From: Flavobacteriales bacterium | GTDB taxonomy: Bacteria; Bacteroidota; Bacteroidia; Flavobacteriales_D; Crocinitomicaceae | Assembly: GCA_947500755.1 (NCBI GenBank) | Contig: CANMTO010000011.1 | Location: 1 to 64,000, forward strand | Reading direction: 5' to 3' | DNA: 64,000 nt | In this document: positions 27,710 through 36,048 of the stretch, in pieces | Numbering within the stretch: the first letter of the stretch is position 1 | Layout of the letters: the number at the start of each line of letters is the position of its first letter | Translations under genes and position numbers: made by a program | The notes under the pieces: generated by a model | The model's input: only the letters and a program-made list of their open reading frames with translations | Databases searched by the model: none | Told to the model about the DNA's origin: nothing

Positions 27710-29945
27710 ATGGTTTGTTTTTAAAATTACGATTGAAATTATAACCAACACCCAAGAAGATATTTCTTCCAGGAAAGGGCATTTGAATATTTTTTAACCG
27801 GGATAGATGATCGATATACGTAGCATTGAGGACGTTTCTCCCACCTCCTTTTATGGTAAACTGATCTGCCTTACCAAAGGCAAAAACCAAGGAAAAATCT
27901 AATACATGATATGCCTTTGACGTGGTTTCGAGGTAGGCCACATTATTTTGAGCTCCCATGGTGGTTGATTGAACGTTTATCTCTTTAATTTTTAAGAAGT
28001 TTGTTGATTCAAATTCATAGCGCAACACATGTTGCATTCGCGGCTGAGGAATCATAGAAACAGCACTGTCGCCCAAGGCACTTACATGCAGGTAGGAAAG
28101 GGAGATTTCCCAATGTAATCCATGCGCAAAATGTGGGTGAACGTGATAAGACAGATCCAACCCAGAAAACAACACTGCATTATTTTGAACGTACCGATAT
28201 CCCGGGATGCCATCGAATAAAACTCCCATCGGCTCCAGATAAATATAATCTTTGATGTAGCTAACAAAGGGGTTAAATACCAAAGCACCATGTGCCTGAT
28301 TCCACTCCATCGTAACATCGAGCTGTATTGCTTTTTCAGGAATTAATGAAGTCTTCCCAACCTCATAGCGGAGTGCCCCGTGATGATACCCATTCGAAAA
28401 CAGCTCGGTTAAGTGCGGGGCCCTAAATCCACTGGACAAAGAAGTTCTAAATACGATGGATTCAGAACTTCGAACCGCCCCGATACTTCCATTTAACCCA
28501 TTAAAACTCATCTTATCTTGAAAGGGCAAATCGATGCCATAGATGGTCCTTCGATCGAACCTTAAGCCCGCCTGAAAGGTCCATGAATAATACTCATGAT
28601 TTACATTAAGATACCCTCCAACATCCATAGATTTAGCATTCGGAATAAGGGTGTCCGAAGCATTCACGGCATTAACATTCTGCTGCAGCATTGCTTGTAT
28701 GCCCGCGGTAAGCCGCGTCGACTTCTTCCATTTAACTAGCCACTTGACTTGTGCTAAGTGATTCGACAAATTCATACTCAGGGATGGAATTGTAACTTTC
28801 TCATCAAATTCGATCAAACGGTTTACCGTAGCACCATACATGGCCATCACCTCATATCGATCCCTATAAAAATTAGCAGTCGCCTGCAGCAAATGATTCT
28901 GAAAAAACTGTGCAGGTAGTTCATAACTTCTTTCTCGCTCATCCACTTGAAATGTCAACGGAGTAGCCAAGGTATCGTGGGTGTGCCCCGGTATTCCCGC
29001 AACAGAATGACTTGCCGTATAACGCAAGGAATATAAACTCCGTTTTCCGGTATAGGACATATTCACTTTAGCACCAAAATCATTAAACCGTGAATTCTTG
29101 GCAAATTTACCTGAAGGCAATTGAAAATCAGCATGATTAGAGTAGGTAGAAGCCACAAACCATCTAAATTTACGGTAAGATTCCTTATAAATAAATTGAG
29201 CCCTACCTCCCAAGGTATTAGAAAATCCTTCGGTTTGAAACTCCAAGGCACGTGCATTAGAGGGCGCAAAGGGAGCATCCACCAAATAGACAACGCCACC
29301 CAAGGCATCCGCACCATATAATAAACTGGCGGGACCTTTTATAACTTCAACGGCAGAAACTCCAAGACTTGTAATTCCAATCCCATGATCACCGCCCCAT
29401 TGTTGCCCCTCTAAGCGCAGCCCGTTCAATAAGGTTACCACGCGCATGCCCTGCATTCCACGAATTACAGGTTTTGAAATTCCATTACCCAAAGCCGCAT
29501 TGTACACTCCGGGAATTTTAGCCAAAGCCTCACCAAGGGTTAAATTGGAAATCATCCCAAGCGCGGACATCTTTTGAGATTCAATATGAAAGGGATTTTT
29601 ATTGGATTGAGTGAGCGCCCCGGAAGAAACCGTTACCTCATGCATGTCTAAGTGAACTGGCAACACCCGTATTTGAACAACATTCTGACCCTGTAATGCG
29701 GTGAAAAACGCACTTCGATATCCGAGCGCTATGATCTTGAACGTAAGGCTACTCTTTACATTTAATGGAAAAACACTGTTACCACTGGCGTTCGTCATAA
29801 CCGTTTGGTCATATTCCACGCAATACACCGTAGCATCCGCCAGTGGTACATTACGAATCGAATCAAAAACCTGCACGGTTAGTGATTGCCCTTGATAGAA
29901 ACCGTTCAAGAGAAATAACACATAACATAAAAACGCGTACTTCAT
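27699..29945 (-). CDS. TonB-dependent receptor, candidate zinc receptor
   Basis: 748-residue outer-membrane receptor: signal peptide (about 1-20), a CarboxypepD_reg-like N-terminal domain (about 22-100), plug domain (about 110-230, with SKPVIRGMQGMRVV and GPASLLYGADALGG), then the beta barrel. The plug resembles the ZnuD-like group (SKPVIRG...DHG), and barrel loops contain His-rich stretches such as HTHD, YHHG and HVHPHFAHGLH. With the divergent Fur/Zur-family gene and an operator at its promoter this suggests zinc uptake, but copper, cobalt or an organic siderophore complex are not excluded. Confidence 0.85.
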   Translation of the reverse strand: MKYAFLCYVLFLLNGFYQGQSLTVQVFDSIRNVPLADATVYCVEYDQTVMTNASGNSVFPLNVKSSLTFKIIALGYRSAFFTALQGQNVVQIRVLPVHLDMHEVTVSSGALTQSNKNPFHIESQKMSALGMISNLTLGEALAKIPGVYNAALGNGISKPVIRGMQGMRVVTLLNGLRLEGQQWGGDHGIGITSLGVSAVEVIKGPASLLYGADALGGVVYLVDAPFAPSNARALEFQTEGFSNTLGGRAQFIYKESYRKFRWFVASTYSNHADFQLPSGKFAKNSRFNDFGAKVNMSYTGKRSLYSLRYTASHSVAGIPGHTHDTLATPLTFQVDERERSYELPAQFFQNHLLQATANFYRDRYEVMAMYGATVNRLIEFDEKVTIPSLSMNLSNHLAQVKWLVKWKKSTRLTAGIQAMLQQNVNAVNASDTLIPNAKSMDVGGYLNVNHEYYSWTFQAGLRFDRRTIYGIDLPFQDKMSFNGLNGSIGAVRSSESIVFRTSLSSGFRAPHLTELFSNGYHHGALRYEVGKTSLIPEKAIQLDVTMEWNQAHGALVFNPFVSYIKDYIYLEPMGVLFDGIPGYRYVQNNAVLFSGLDLSYHVHPHFAHGLHWEISLSYLHVSALGDSAVSMIPQPRMQHVLRYEFESTNFLKIKEINVQSTTMGAQNNVAYLETTSKAYHVLDFSLVFAFGKADQFTIKGGGRNVLNATYIDHLSRLKNIQMPFPGRNIFLGVGYNFNRNFKNKPYEN

Positions 29946-29959
29946 TGGTGAAATTATTT

Positions 29960-29978
29960 AATGCAACATTGTTGCGTT
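29960..29978. promoter_or_regulatory. palindromic operator 1 (candidate Fur/Zur box)
   Basis: 19-bp near-palindrome with arms AATGCAAC and GTTGCGTT around ATT (7 of 8 arm positions pair). It lies just downstream of the minus-strand -7 element at 29982-29989, over the expected start of the receptor transcript, which is a repressing position. Confidence 0.65.
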
Positions 29979-29981
29979 TTG

Positions 29982-29989
29982 CAAATATA
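29982..29989 (-). promoter_or_regulatory. -7 promoter element of the TonB receptor
   Basis: Minus-strand TATATTTG, a match to TAnnTTTG, 36 nt before the receptor ATG and flanked by the two palindromes. Confidence 0.5.
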
Positions 29990-29997
29990 GAATATTT

Positions 29998-30016
29998 AGT
30001 GCAATTTTGTTGCATT
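29998..30016. promoter_or_regulatory. palindromic operator 2 (candidate Fur/Zur box)
   Basis: Second copy of the motif, arms AGTGCAAT and GTTGCATT around TTT (6 of 8 arm positions pair), 38 bp centre to centre from operator 1 and 10 nt before the regulator's ATG. The position suits autoregulation of the Fur-family gene. Confidence 0.6.
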
Positions 30017-30026
30017 AAGTAAAAAA

Positions 30027-30416
30027 ATGTCTATTCCTAGAAACACTAAAGCAAAACAGGCGGTATTACATGAAATTTCAAGCTCTGACTTCGCGTTAAG
30101 TCAACCTGAAATTTTTGAACGGGTTAAAGGGGCCTGCGATCGAGTAACGGTTTATCGTATTTTAGATCGCCTAGTAACGGAAAATAAGATTCATAAAATA
30201 GTCAATGTCGATGGGACAATAAATTATGCACGCTGCACCAGTTGTGATGAATCTCACATGCACGCACATGACCACTTACATTTTAGCTGTATTGCTTGCA
30301 AGAAAATAGAGTGCTTAGCAGAACAAATAGTTCATGTAAATCTGCCCGCCTCCTACCAAATCAAGGAATTATTCTTGACTATCTCTGGAATATGTCCGAG
30401 TTGTCAAGCCACGTAG
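30027..30416 (+). CDS. Fur-family transcriptional regulator (Zur-like)
   Basis: 129 residues. The winged-helix DNA-binding part (about 1-65) contains TVYRILDRLV, the recognition helix typical of the family. The C-terminal dimer and metal part has a His-rich regulatory segment (SHMHAHDHLHF, about 80-90) and two Cys pairs, CIAC and CPSC, the classic structural zinc site. Zur-like identity is inferred from the metal motifs and the divergent receptor; Fur or PerR function is possible. Two like palindromes lie in its upstream region. A lipoprotein gene follows after 19 nt. Confidence 0.85.
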   Translation: MSIPRNTKAKQAVLHEISSSDFALSQPEIFERVKGACDRVTVYRILDRLVTENKIHKIVNVDGTINYARCTSCDESHMHAHDHLHFSCIACKKIECLAEQIVHVNLPASYQIKELFLTISGICPSCQAT

Positions 30417-30435
30417 AAAACGCTATTTTTACCCC

Positions 30436-30957
30436 ATGATTTACAGGTTATTCGTTTTATCCTTGCTGCTTTATTCTTGCAGTCAGCAGACTGAACTTAG
30501 TGAACGATTCATGAATGAATGTGATTGCGTTGTTTACCAAGATGAAATCATCAAGCAACAGAGAAGGGGATATACGATAGCGCATATTGATCCAAGTAAG
30601 GCAAGTGGCTGTGTAAAAAACCAATTGTCGCACACCTATATTATTGACTTTGAAGATTCCCTGGGAGTTGAATCTGTGGTTGTAGTTTGCAAAACTCCAG
30701 AAAAATATATTCAATCTATAAAAGGATGGGCATTAACCTATGGTTCAAAAAACACACGCTTGTCGCATGTGAATGAACAAAAACATAGTACTCAATTAAT
30801 GCTGAGTAAGAAATATATAAAACCCTCCGATACCCTTTTCCACAATTCTTATAGGCCATACAAGGACATTCAAATGAAAAAGAAAAATTCCATTTGGGTA
30901 GAAGAATCATCCAAGATTAACCCTTATTGGCCTTGGCAAGGCAATACCCCATTTTAA
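30436..30957 (+). CDS. hypothetical lipoprotein downstream of the Fur-family gene
   Basis: 173 residues. The N-terminus (MIYRLFVLSLLLYSCSQQ) is a lipoprotein signal with acylated Cys at about 15. The mature part contains a CDC pair and two other Cys (in SGCVKN and VVCKTP), and ends in an aromatic segment (YWPWQG). No family is recognised. It is 19 nt from the regulator gene and probably in the same transcript, so a metal-related role is possible but unproven. Confidence 0.55.
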   Translation: MIYRLFVLSLLLYSCSQQTELSERFMNECDCVVYQDEIIKQQRRGYTIAHIDPSKASGCVKNQLSHTYIIDFEDSLGVESVVVVCKTPEKYIQSIKGWALTYGSKNTRLSHVNEQKHSTQLMLSKKYIKPSDTLFHNSYRPYKDIQMKKKNSIWVEESSKINPYWPWQGNTPF

Positions 30958-31095
30958 TTTTCACAGGGTTCTTTTCATCATTCAATTAATGGATTACACC
31001 CGTTTGTTCAATGCAAGCAGTAAGGCAGTATGCGTTGTGCTTGGCGTTTAAAAAAACCAAGAATAAAACCATACCGCGCTTTCAGCTATTTTCCT

Positions 31096-31103
31096 TAATT
31101 TTG
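31096..31103 (+). promoter_or_regulatory. -7 promoter element for lpd
   Basis: TAATTTTG matches TAnnTTTG, 17 nt before the ATG at 31121. The spacer 30958-31095 shows no clear terminator. Confidence 0.45.
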
Positions 31104-31120
31104 CCAACAAATTGAATGAT

Positions 31121-32512
31121 ATGAATTACGATATTATAGTTATTGGAAGTGGACCAGGTGGATATGTAACCGCTATCAGAGCCTCTCAATTAGGAATGAA
31201 AACAGCAATCATTGAACGTGAAGAACTCGGTGGAATTTGCTTGAATTGGGGATGTATTCCGACCAAAGCCTTATTAAAAAGTGCACAAGTATATGAATAT
31301 CTTCAACATGCAGCTGACTACGGAATCAATGTAAAAGAGGCGAGTGCTGACTTTAATGCGGTAGTTAAACGTTCTCGTGACGTAGCCCATGGTATGAGTA
31401 ATGGCATCCAGTACTTAATGAAAAAGAATAAAATCGATGTGATCATGGGGAGCGCAACGATAGCCCCAGGAAAGCAGGTAGTGGTAATCGATGAAGCGGG
31501 TAAAAGCACCACCTATTCTGCCGGAAAAGGTGTAATTATTGCTACCGGCGCACGCTCAAGAGAATTACCGAATCTTCCACAAGATGGTACAAAGATCATT
31601 GGGTATCGAAAAGCAATGACCTTAGAAAAACTACCAAAGAAACTTGTTGTTGTTGGATCTGGAGCCATTGGCGTTGAATTTGCATATTTCTACAATACCA
31701 TGGGCACAGAAGTAACAATTGTAGAATACATGCCAAACATTGTTCCTGTAGAAGACGAAGAAGTTTCAAAACAACTCGAGAAATCATTCAAAAAATCCGG
31801 CATTAAAATCATGACCGAGGCGTCTGTAGAAAGCGTTGACACCAAAGGGAAGGGATGCATCGTTACGGTTAAAACAGCGAAAGGCGAAGAAAAAATCGAA
31901 TGCGACGTCGTATTATCTGCTGTAGGAATTCAATCTAACATTGAAGGATTAGGATTAGAAGACGTTGGAATTATTCAAGACAAGGGGAAAATTCCGGTGA
32001 ATGAATTCTATCAAACGAATATTCCAGGGTATTATGCCATTGGAGATTTAGTACCTGGCCCTGCCTTAGCTCACGTTGCTTCAGCTGAAGGAATTATTTG
32101 TGTGGAGCAACTTGCAGGACATCACCCTGAGCCCTTAGATTATGGGAATATCCCAGGATGTACGTATTGCTCACCAGAAGTTGCCTCAGTTGGAATGACA
32201 GAAAAGGCGGCTAAAGCGGCTGGGCGAGAAATTAAAATTGGTAAATTCCCGTTCTCTGCTTCAGGAAAAGCAAGTGCAGCAGGAGCTAAAGATGGTTTTG
32301 TAAAATTGATCTTTGATGCGAAATACGGCGAATTGTTAGGAGCTCACATGATTGGAGCTAACGTTACCGAAATGATTGCGGAAATCGTTGCGGTTCGTAA
32401 ATTAGAAACCACCGGTATGGACCTGATCAAAACGATTCACCCTCACCCTACCATGTCAGAAGCTATTATGGAAGCGGCAGCGGCAGCTTATGGCGAAGTA
32501 ATTCACTTATAA
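31121..32512 (+). CDS. lpdA: dihydrolipoyl dehydrogenase
   Basis: E3 component of 2-oxoacid dehydrogenase complexes and the glycine cleavage system; the flavoenzyme reoxidises lipoamide with NAD+. 463 residues: FAD-binding GSGPGGY (9-15), redox-active pair Cys40/Cys45 in GGICLNWGCIPTK, the NAD-binding VVGSGAIGVEFA near 180, and the C-terminal HPHPTMSEA with the catalytic His. The ATG at 31121 is preferred over an in-frame TTG at 31112 because of conservation of the N-terminus. The stop overlaps the next start (TAATG). Confidence 0.96.
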   Translation: MNYDIIVIGSGPGGYVTAIRASQLGMKTAIIEREELGGICLNWGCIPTKALLKSAQVYEYLQHAADYGINVKEASADFNAVVKRSRDVAHGMSNGIQYLMKKNKIDVIMGSATIAPGKQVVVIDEAGKSTTYSAGKGVIIATGARSRELPNLPQDGTKIIGYRKAMTLEKLPKKLVVVGSGAIGVEFAYFYNTMGTEVTIVEYMPNIVPVEDEEVSKQLEKSFKKSGIKIMTEASVESVDTKGKGCIVTVKTAKGEEKIECDVVLSAVGIQSNIEGLGLEDVGIIQDKGKIPVNEFYQTNIPGYYAIGDLVPGPALAHVASAEGIICVEQLAGHHPEPLDYGNIPGCTYCSPEVASVGMTEKAAKAAGREIKIGKFPFSASGKASAAGAKDGFVKLIFDAKYGELLGAHMIGANVTEMIAEIVAVRKLETTGMDLIKTIHPHPTMSEAIMEAAAAAYGEVIHL

Positions 32513-32931
32513 TGAATGTCCTTCGAATAATTCTAGGATTATTCCTCGGTCTTTTTGCAGGCGCCATGGTGAATGGCAGTTTCATTGAATTAGGAATGAA
32601 ACTATTCCCATATCCGAGCGGAGTGAATTTTAATACTCCTGAAGGAATGAAAGCCTTTAGTGAACTACCTTTTAAATATTATATTTTCCCGTTCATAGCG
32701 CATGCCATGGGCACACTGAGTGGTTGTTTGATTGCACTCTTATTTGTTAGAACCTATGCCACCTGGGTTGTTTATTCGATTGGCTTCTTGTTTTTTATTG
32801 GTGGTATCATGGCTGTTTATATGATTAATGCCCCCTTATGGTTTGATATACTAGACTTGAGCTTGGCATATATTCCTATGGCTTGGTTAGCTACAAAATC
32901 AAAACTCGCTAAAACGGCAGAAAAGGCATAA
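32512..32931 (+). CDS. small four-helix membrane protein, unknown
   Basis: 139 residues with four hydrophobic segments (about 4-24, 58-80, 84-106, 108-128). No known family is recognised. The start overlaps the lpd stop by one base (TAATG), so it is translationally coupled to lpd. A 7-bp hairpin (GGCAGAA/TTCTGCC, 32916-32939) covers its stop codon but has no T run. The spacer to dnaK (125 bp) has no recognisable heat-shock element. Confidence 0.6.
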   Translation: MNVLRIILGLFLGLFAGAMVNGSFIELGMKLFPYPSGVNFNTPEGMKAFSELPFKYYIFPFIAHAMGTLSGCLIALLFVRTYATWVVYSIGFLFFIGGIMAVYMINAPLWFDILDLSLAYIPMAWLATKSKLAKTAEKA

Positions 32932-33055
32932 ATTCTGCCAAATAGTCACGTAAACCCTGCCTTAATCATTCCTTTGTCACATTATTTCTTGATATACTGG
33001 CATGGCACATAAATTGAAAAAAGGTTGATGTCAACATTTAAAAACAAAAGTTAAC

Positions 33056-34963
33056 ATGGGAAAAATAATTGGAATTGACTTAGGTACCACCAACTCTTGC
33101 GTATCGGTCATGGAAGGAAATGAGCCAGTGGTTATCACAAACTCAGAAGGAAAAAGAACTACGCCATCAGTAGTAGCATTTATAGATGGAGGCGAGCGTA
33201 AGGTTGGAGATCCGGCCAAACGTCAAGCCATCACTAACCCGACCAAAACAATCTATTCAATCAAGCGATTCATGGGAAGTAGCTACGACGATTCTGTCGC
33301 AGAAACCAAGCGTGTTCCTTATTTGGTGGTAAAAGGCGAAAACAACACGCCGCGGGTAAAAATCGATGACCGTTTATATTCTCCACAAGAAATATCGGCT
33401 ATCATTTTGCAAAAAATGAAAAAAACTGCGGAAGATTATTTAGGAACAGAAGTAACTGAGGCTGTTGTTACCGTGCCGGCATACTTTAATGACGCACAAC
33501 GGCAAGCCACCAAAGAAGCCGGTGAAATTGCTGGATTAATCATCAAACGAATCATTAACGAACCTACCGCAGCAGCGCTTGCCTACGGATTAGACAAAAA
33601 AGGAATCGATCAAAAAATCGTTGTTTTCGATTTCGGTGGTGGAACACATGATGTATCCATCCTTGAACTTGGAGATGGTGTTTTTGAAGTACTTTCTACC
33701 GACGGAGATACGCACCTTGGAGGAGACGACGTAGATAACGCAATTATTAACTGGTTGGCCGCCGAATTCAAAAGTGAAGAAGGAATTGATCTTAGAGAAG
33801 ACCCTATGGCTCTTCAACGATTGAAAGAAGCCGCAGAAAAAGCTAAAATTGAACTTTCATCTACTACTTCAAGTGAAATAAACTTACCGTATATCATGCC
33901 AGTGAATGGTATTCCAAAACACTTAGTTAGAACCTTACAGCGCGCAAAATTCGAGCAATTGATTTCAGAAATCGTTGAACGAACCATCGCGCCTTGTCGC
34001 TCTGCACTAAAGAATGCTGGATTGAGTCCAAAAGACATTAACGAAGTAATCTTAGTTGGTGGTTCAACACGAATTCCAATCATTCAAGATGCAGTAGAGA
34101 AGTTCTTTGGAAAGGCTCCATCGAAAGGAGTAAACCCAGACGAAGTGGTAGCCGTTGGAGCTGCGATTCAAGGTGGTGTGCTTACCGGTGAAGTTAAAGA
34201 TGTATTACTACTTGATGTTATTCCTCTTTCATTAGGGATTGAAACCATGGGTGGTGTATTTACGAAGCTCATCGAGGCAAACACAACCATTCCAACGAAA
34301 AAATCAGAGGTTTTCTCTACAGCATCTGACAGTCAGCCCGCAGTAGACATCCACGTGCTTCAAGGTGAACGCGCTATGGCAGGAGACAACAAAACCTTAG
34401 GGAGATTTCAATTGTCTGATATTCCACCAGCGCCTAGAGGTGTACCACAAATTGAGGTGAGTTTTGATATAGATGCCAACGGGATCATGAATATCTCTGC
34501 CAAAGACAAAGGAACAGGTAAAGAACAATCGATAAAAATCGAATCTAAATCTGGCTTGACCGACGCAGAAATCGAACGCATGAAAGCAGAGGCGCAAGCC
34601 AATGCCGAGTCTGACAAGAAAAAACGTGAGGAAGCAGATTTAATCAACAAAGCAGATTCTACGATTTTCCAAACGGAACGTCAAATAAAGGAATACGGCG
34701 ATAAGATCCCAGCGGATAAAAAACAAGGGATCGAAGATGCGTTGAATGAATTGAAAAAAGAATTCGAAGCAAAAAACATGGAGAACCTTGAGCCTGCTAT
34801 GGAAAAACTAAACCAAGTGTTCCAAGCGGCATCGCAAGACATGTACAATGCAGCAAACACACAGGGCGGTGGATCAACGGAAAGCGGAGAACAAGCCAGT
34901 GCAGGAAATCCTGAAGATGAAGTAACCGATGTAGACTTCGAAGAGGTAAGCGATAAAAAATAA
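33056..34963 (+). CDS. dnaK: molecular chaperone DnaK (Hsp70)
   Basis: ATP-dependent Hsp70 chaperone of 635 residues, the usual length. The nucleotide-binding domain (about 1-380) has GIDLGTTNS at the start and [11 protein letters not shown]; the substrate domain follows (about 390-500) and the C-terminal helical lid ends in an acidic tail (DVDFEEV). It stands alone here, with no dnaJ or grpE next to it, and ends in its own terminator. No CIRCE element was found upstream. Confidence 0.98.
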   Translation: MGKIIGIDLGTTNSCVSVMEGNEPVVITNSEGKRTTPSVVAFIDGGERKVGDPAKRQAITNPTKTIYSIKRFMGSSYDDSVAETKRVPYLVVKGENNTPRVKIDDRLYSPQEISAIILQKMKKTAEDYLGTEVTEAVVTVPAYFNDAQRQATKEAGEIAGLIIKRIINEPTAAALAYGLDKKGIDQKIVVFDFGGGTHDVSILELGDGVFEVLSTDGDTHLGGDDVDNAIINWLAAEFKSEEGIDLREDPMALQRLKEAAEKAKIELSSTTSSEINLPYIMPVNGIPKHLVRTLQRAKFEQLISEIVERTIAPCRSALKNAGLSPKDINEVILVGGSTRIPIIQDAVEKFFGKAPSKGVNPDEVVAVGAAIQGGVLTGEVKDVLLLDVIPLSLGIETMGGVFTKLIEANTTIPTKKSEVFSTASDSQPAVDIHVLQGERAMAGDNKTLGRFQLSDIPPAPRGVPQIEVSFDIDANGIMNISAKDKGTGKEQSIKIESKSGLTDAEIERMKAEAQANAESDKKKREEADLINKADSTIFQTERQIKEYGDKIPADKKQGIEDALNELKKEFEAKNMENLEPAMEKLNQVFQAASQDMYNAANTQGGGSTESGEQASAGNPEDEVTDVDFEEVSDKK

Positions 34964-34984
34964 TCGTACTTAAATTAAAAACAT

Positions 34985-35007
34985 AAGGGCTCTACGGAGC
35001 CCTTTTT
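34985..35007 (+). terminator. intrinsic terminator of dnaK
   Basis: Stem arms AAGGGCTC and GAGCCCTT around TACG, followed by T residues. It directly abuts the -7 element of the next gene at 35009. Confidence 0.85.
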
Positions 35008-35008
35008 C

Positions 35009-35016
35009 TATTTTTG
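35009..35016 (+). promoter_or_regulatory. -7 promoter element for the alpha/beta hydrolase gene
   Basis: TATTTTTG matches TAnnTTTG and ends only 3 nt before the ATG at 35020, so the mRNA must be leaderless or nearly so. An in-frame TTG at 35014 lies inside the element. Confidence 0.5.
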
Positions 35017-35019
35017 CGC

Positions 35020-35793
35020 ATGCTTCATCACAAAGTACTTACTCATCCGAATAGCACCGAATGGACCGTGTTCATTCATGGCTTCGGAGGAAGTTCTAAC
35101 GTTTGGTTCAAACAGATTAGGGATTTTCAAGCACATTTTAACGTAGTGCTTATCGATCTACGAGGACATGGTAAATCCCAAGGCCTTCCTCAACACCGCA
35201 GATACTCATTTGAGTTAATCGCAAAAGAAGTGGCTGAAGTTATCGATTTTCTCAATATCCAAAAAGCACACTTTATTGGTGTATCCTTAGGTAGTATCGT
35301 GATCCGTCAAATCGCCGTGAATTATCCAAAAATGGTTAAATCCATGATTTTTGCTGGAGCGATTACCCAAATGGATATTAAATCTAGATTTTTTCTAAGA
35401 CTCGGAAGAATACTTCAACCCGTTTTGCCCTATATGGCCCTGTATAAGCTGTTTGCTAACATCATGATGCCTAAAAAAAATCATAAGGAATCGCGTGTTA
35501 TCTTTATTGGTGAGGCAAAAAAACTAATGAATAAAGAGTTCAAACGATGGTTTAAATTAACCGGACGTCTCACCAAATACCTCACCTACCTTCATCATGA
35601 AAATAAAGATGAAAAAGCGCTTTATATCATGGGAAGTGAAGACCACTTATTTGTTGGAACAGCAAAAGAAATTGTTAAAGACAATCCAAACTTAACCCTT
35701 GAAATAGTTTATCAATGCGGACATGTAGTGAATGTGGAACAACCGGAGGCGTTCAACAAGTTGGCCATTGAATTTATTCACAAACAAGGATAA
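35020..35793 (+). CDS. alpha/beta hydrolase
   Basis: 257-residue alpha/beta-fold hydrolase. The oxyanion-hole HGFGG (about 20-24), the nucleophile Ser89 in GVSLGS, the Asp in GSEDHLF and the His in CGHVVNVEQPEAF form the expected triad. Substrate unknown (ester or acyl-thioester). The stop overlaps the start of the next small gene by one base (TAATG). Confidence 0.88.
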   Translation: MLHHKVLTHPNSTEWTVFIHGFGGSSNVWFKQIRDFQAHFNVVLIDLRGHGKSQGLPQHRRYSFELIAKEVAEVIDFLNIQKAHFIGVSLGSIVIRQIAVNYPKMVKSMIFAGAITQMDIKSRFFLRLGRILQPVLPYMALYKLFANIMMPKKNHKESRVIFIGEAKKLMNKEFKRWFKLTGRLTKYLTYLHHENKDEKALYIMGSEDHLFVGTAKEIVKDNPNLTLEIVYQCGHVVNVEQPEAFNKLAIEFIHKQG

Positions 35794-36017
35794 TGGGCTT
35801 TCCGCAATACCGAAAACACCTGTCCGGTAAGAATTTTTACAAAATCACCGACCCGTCCCACTTTACCGAAATTCAGCTTATTGGCAGCAAGAAAATAATA
35901 CTTGAAATTAAGGCCAATACCTATTTCGAAACACTGCGCATTCAAGAGATGTTAAGTGAATCTGATTGTTATTTACTTGCGGATGAAAAGGAGATTGAAG
36001 CACTAATAAACGGCTAA
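35793..36017 (+). CDS. conserved small protein, unknown
   Basis: 74 residues with no signal or membrane segment; a mixed alpha/beta pattern ([15 protein letters not shown], then an acidic tail). I do not recognise it. It overlaps the hydrolase stop by one base and lies 31 nt before icmF, so all three could share a transcript. Confidence 0.6.
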   Translation: MGFPQYRKHLSGKNFYKITDPSHFTEIQLIGSKKIILEIKANTYFETLRIQEMLSESDCYLLADEKEIEALING

Positions 36018-36048
36018 ATTTCCTTATTTTTACGGCACAATTATTTGC

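Noticed and set aside
32916-32939. Terminator after the membrane protein following lpd
   Set aside because: A 7-bp hairpin with a 10-nt loop but no T run.
32932-33055. CIRCE or sigma-32-like element before dnaK
   Set aside because: No inverted repeat with the CIRCE pattern; the CTTGATATACTG stretch has no proper second half.
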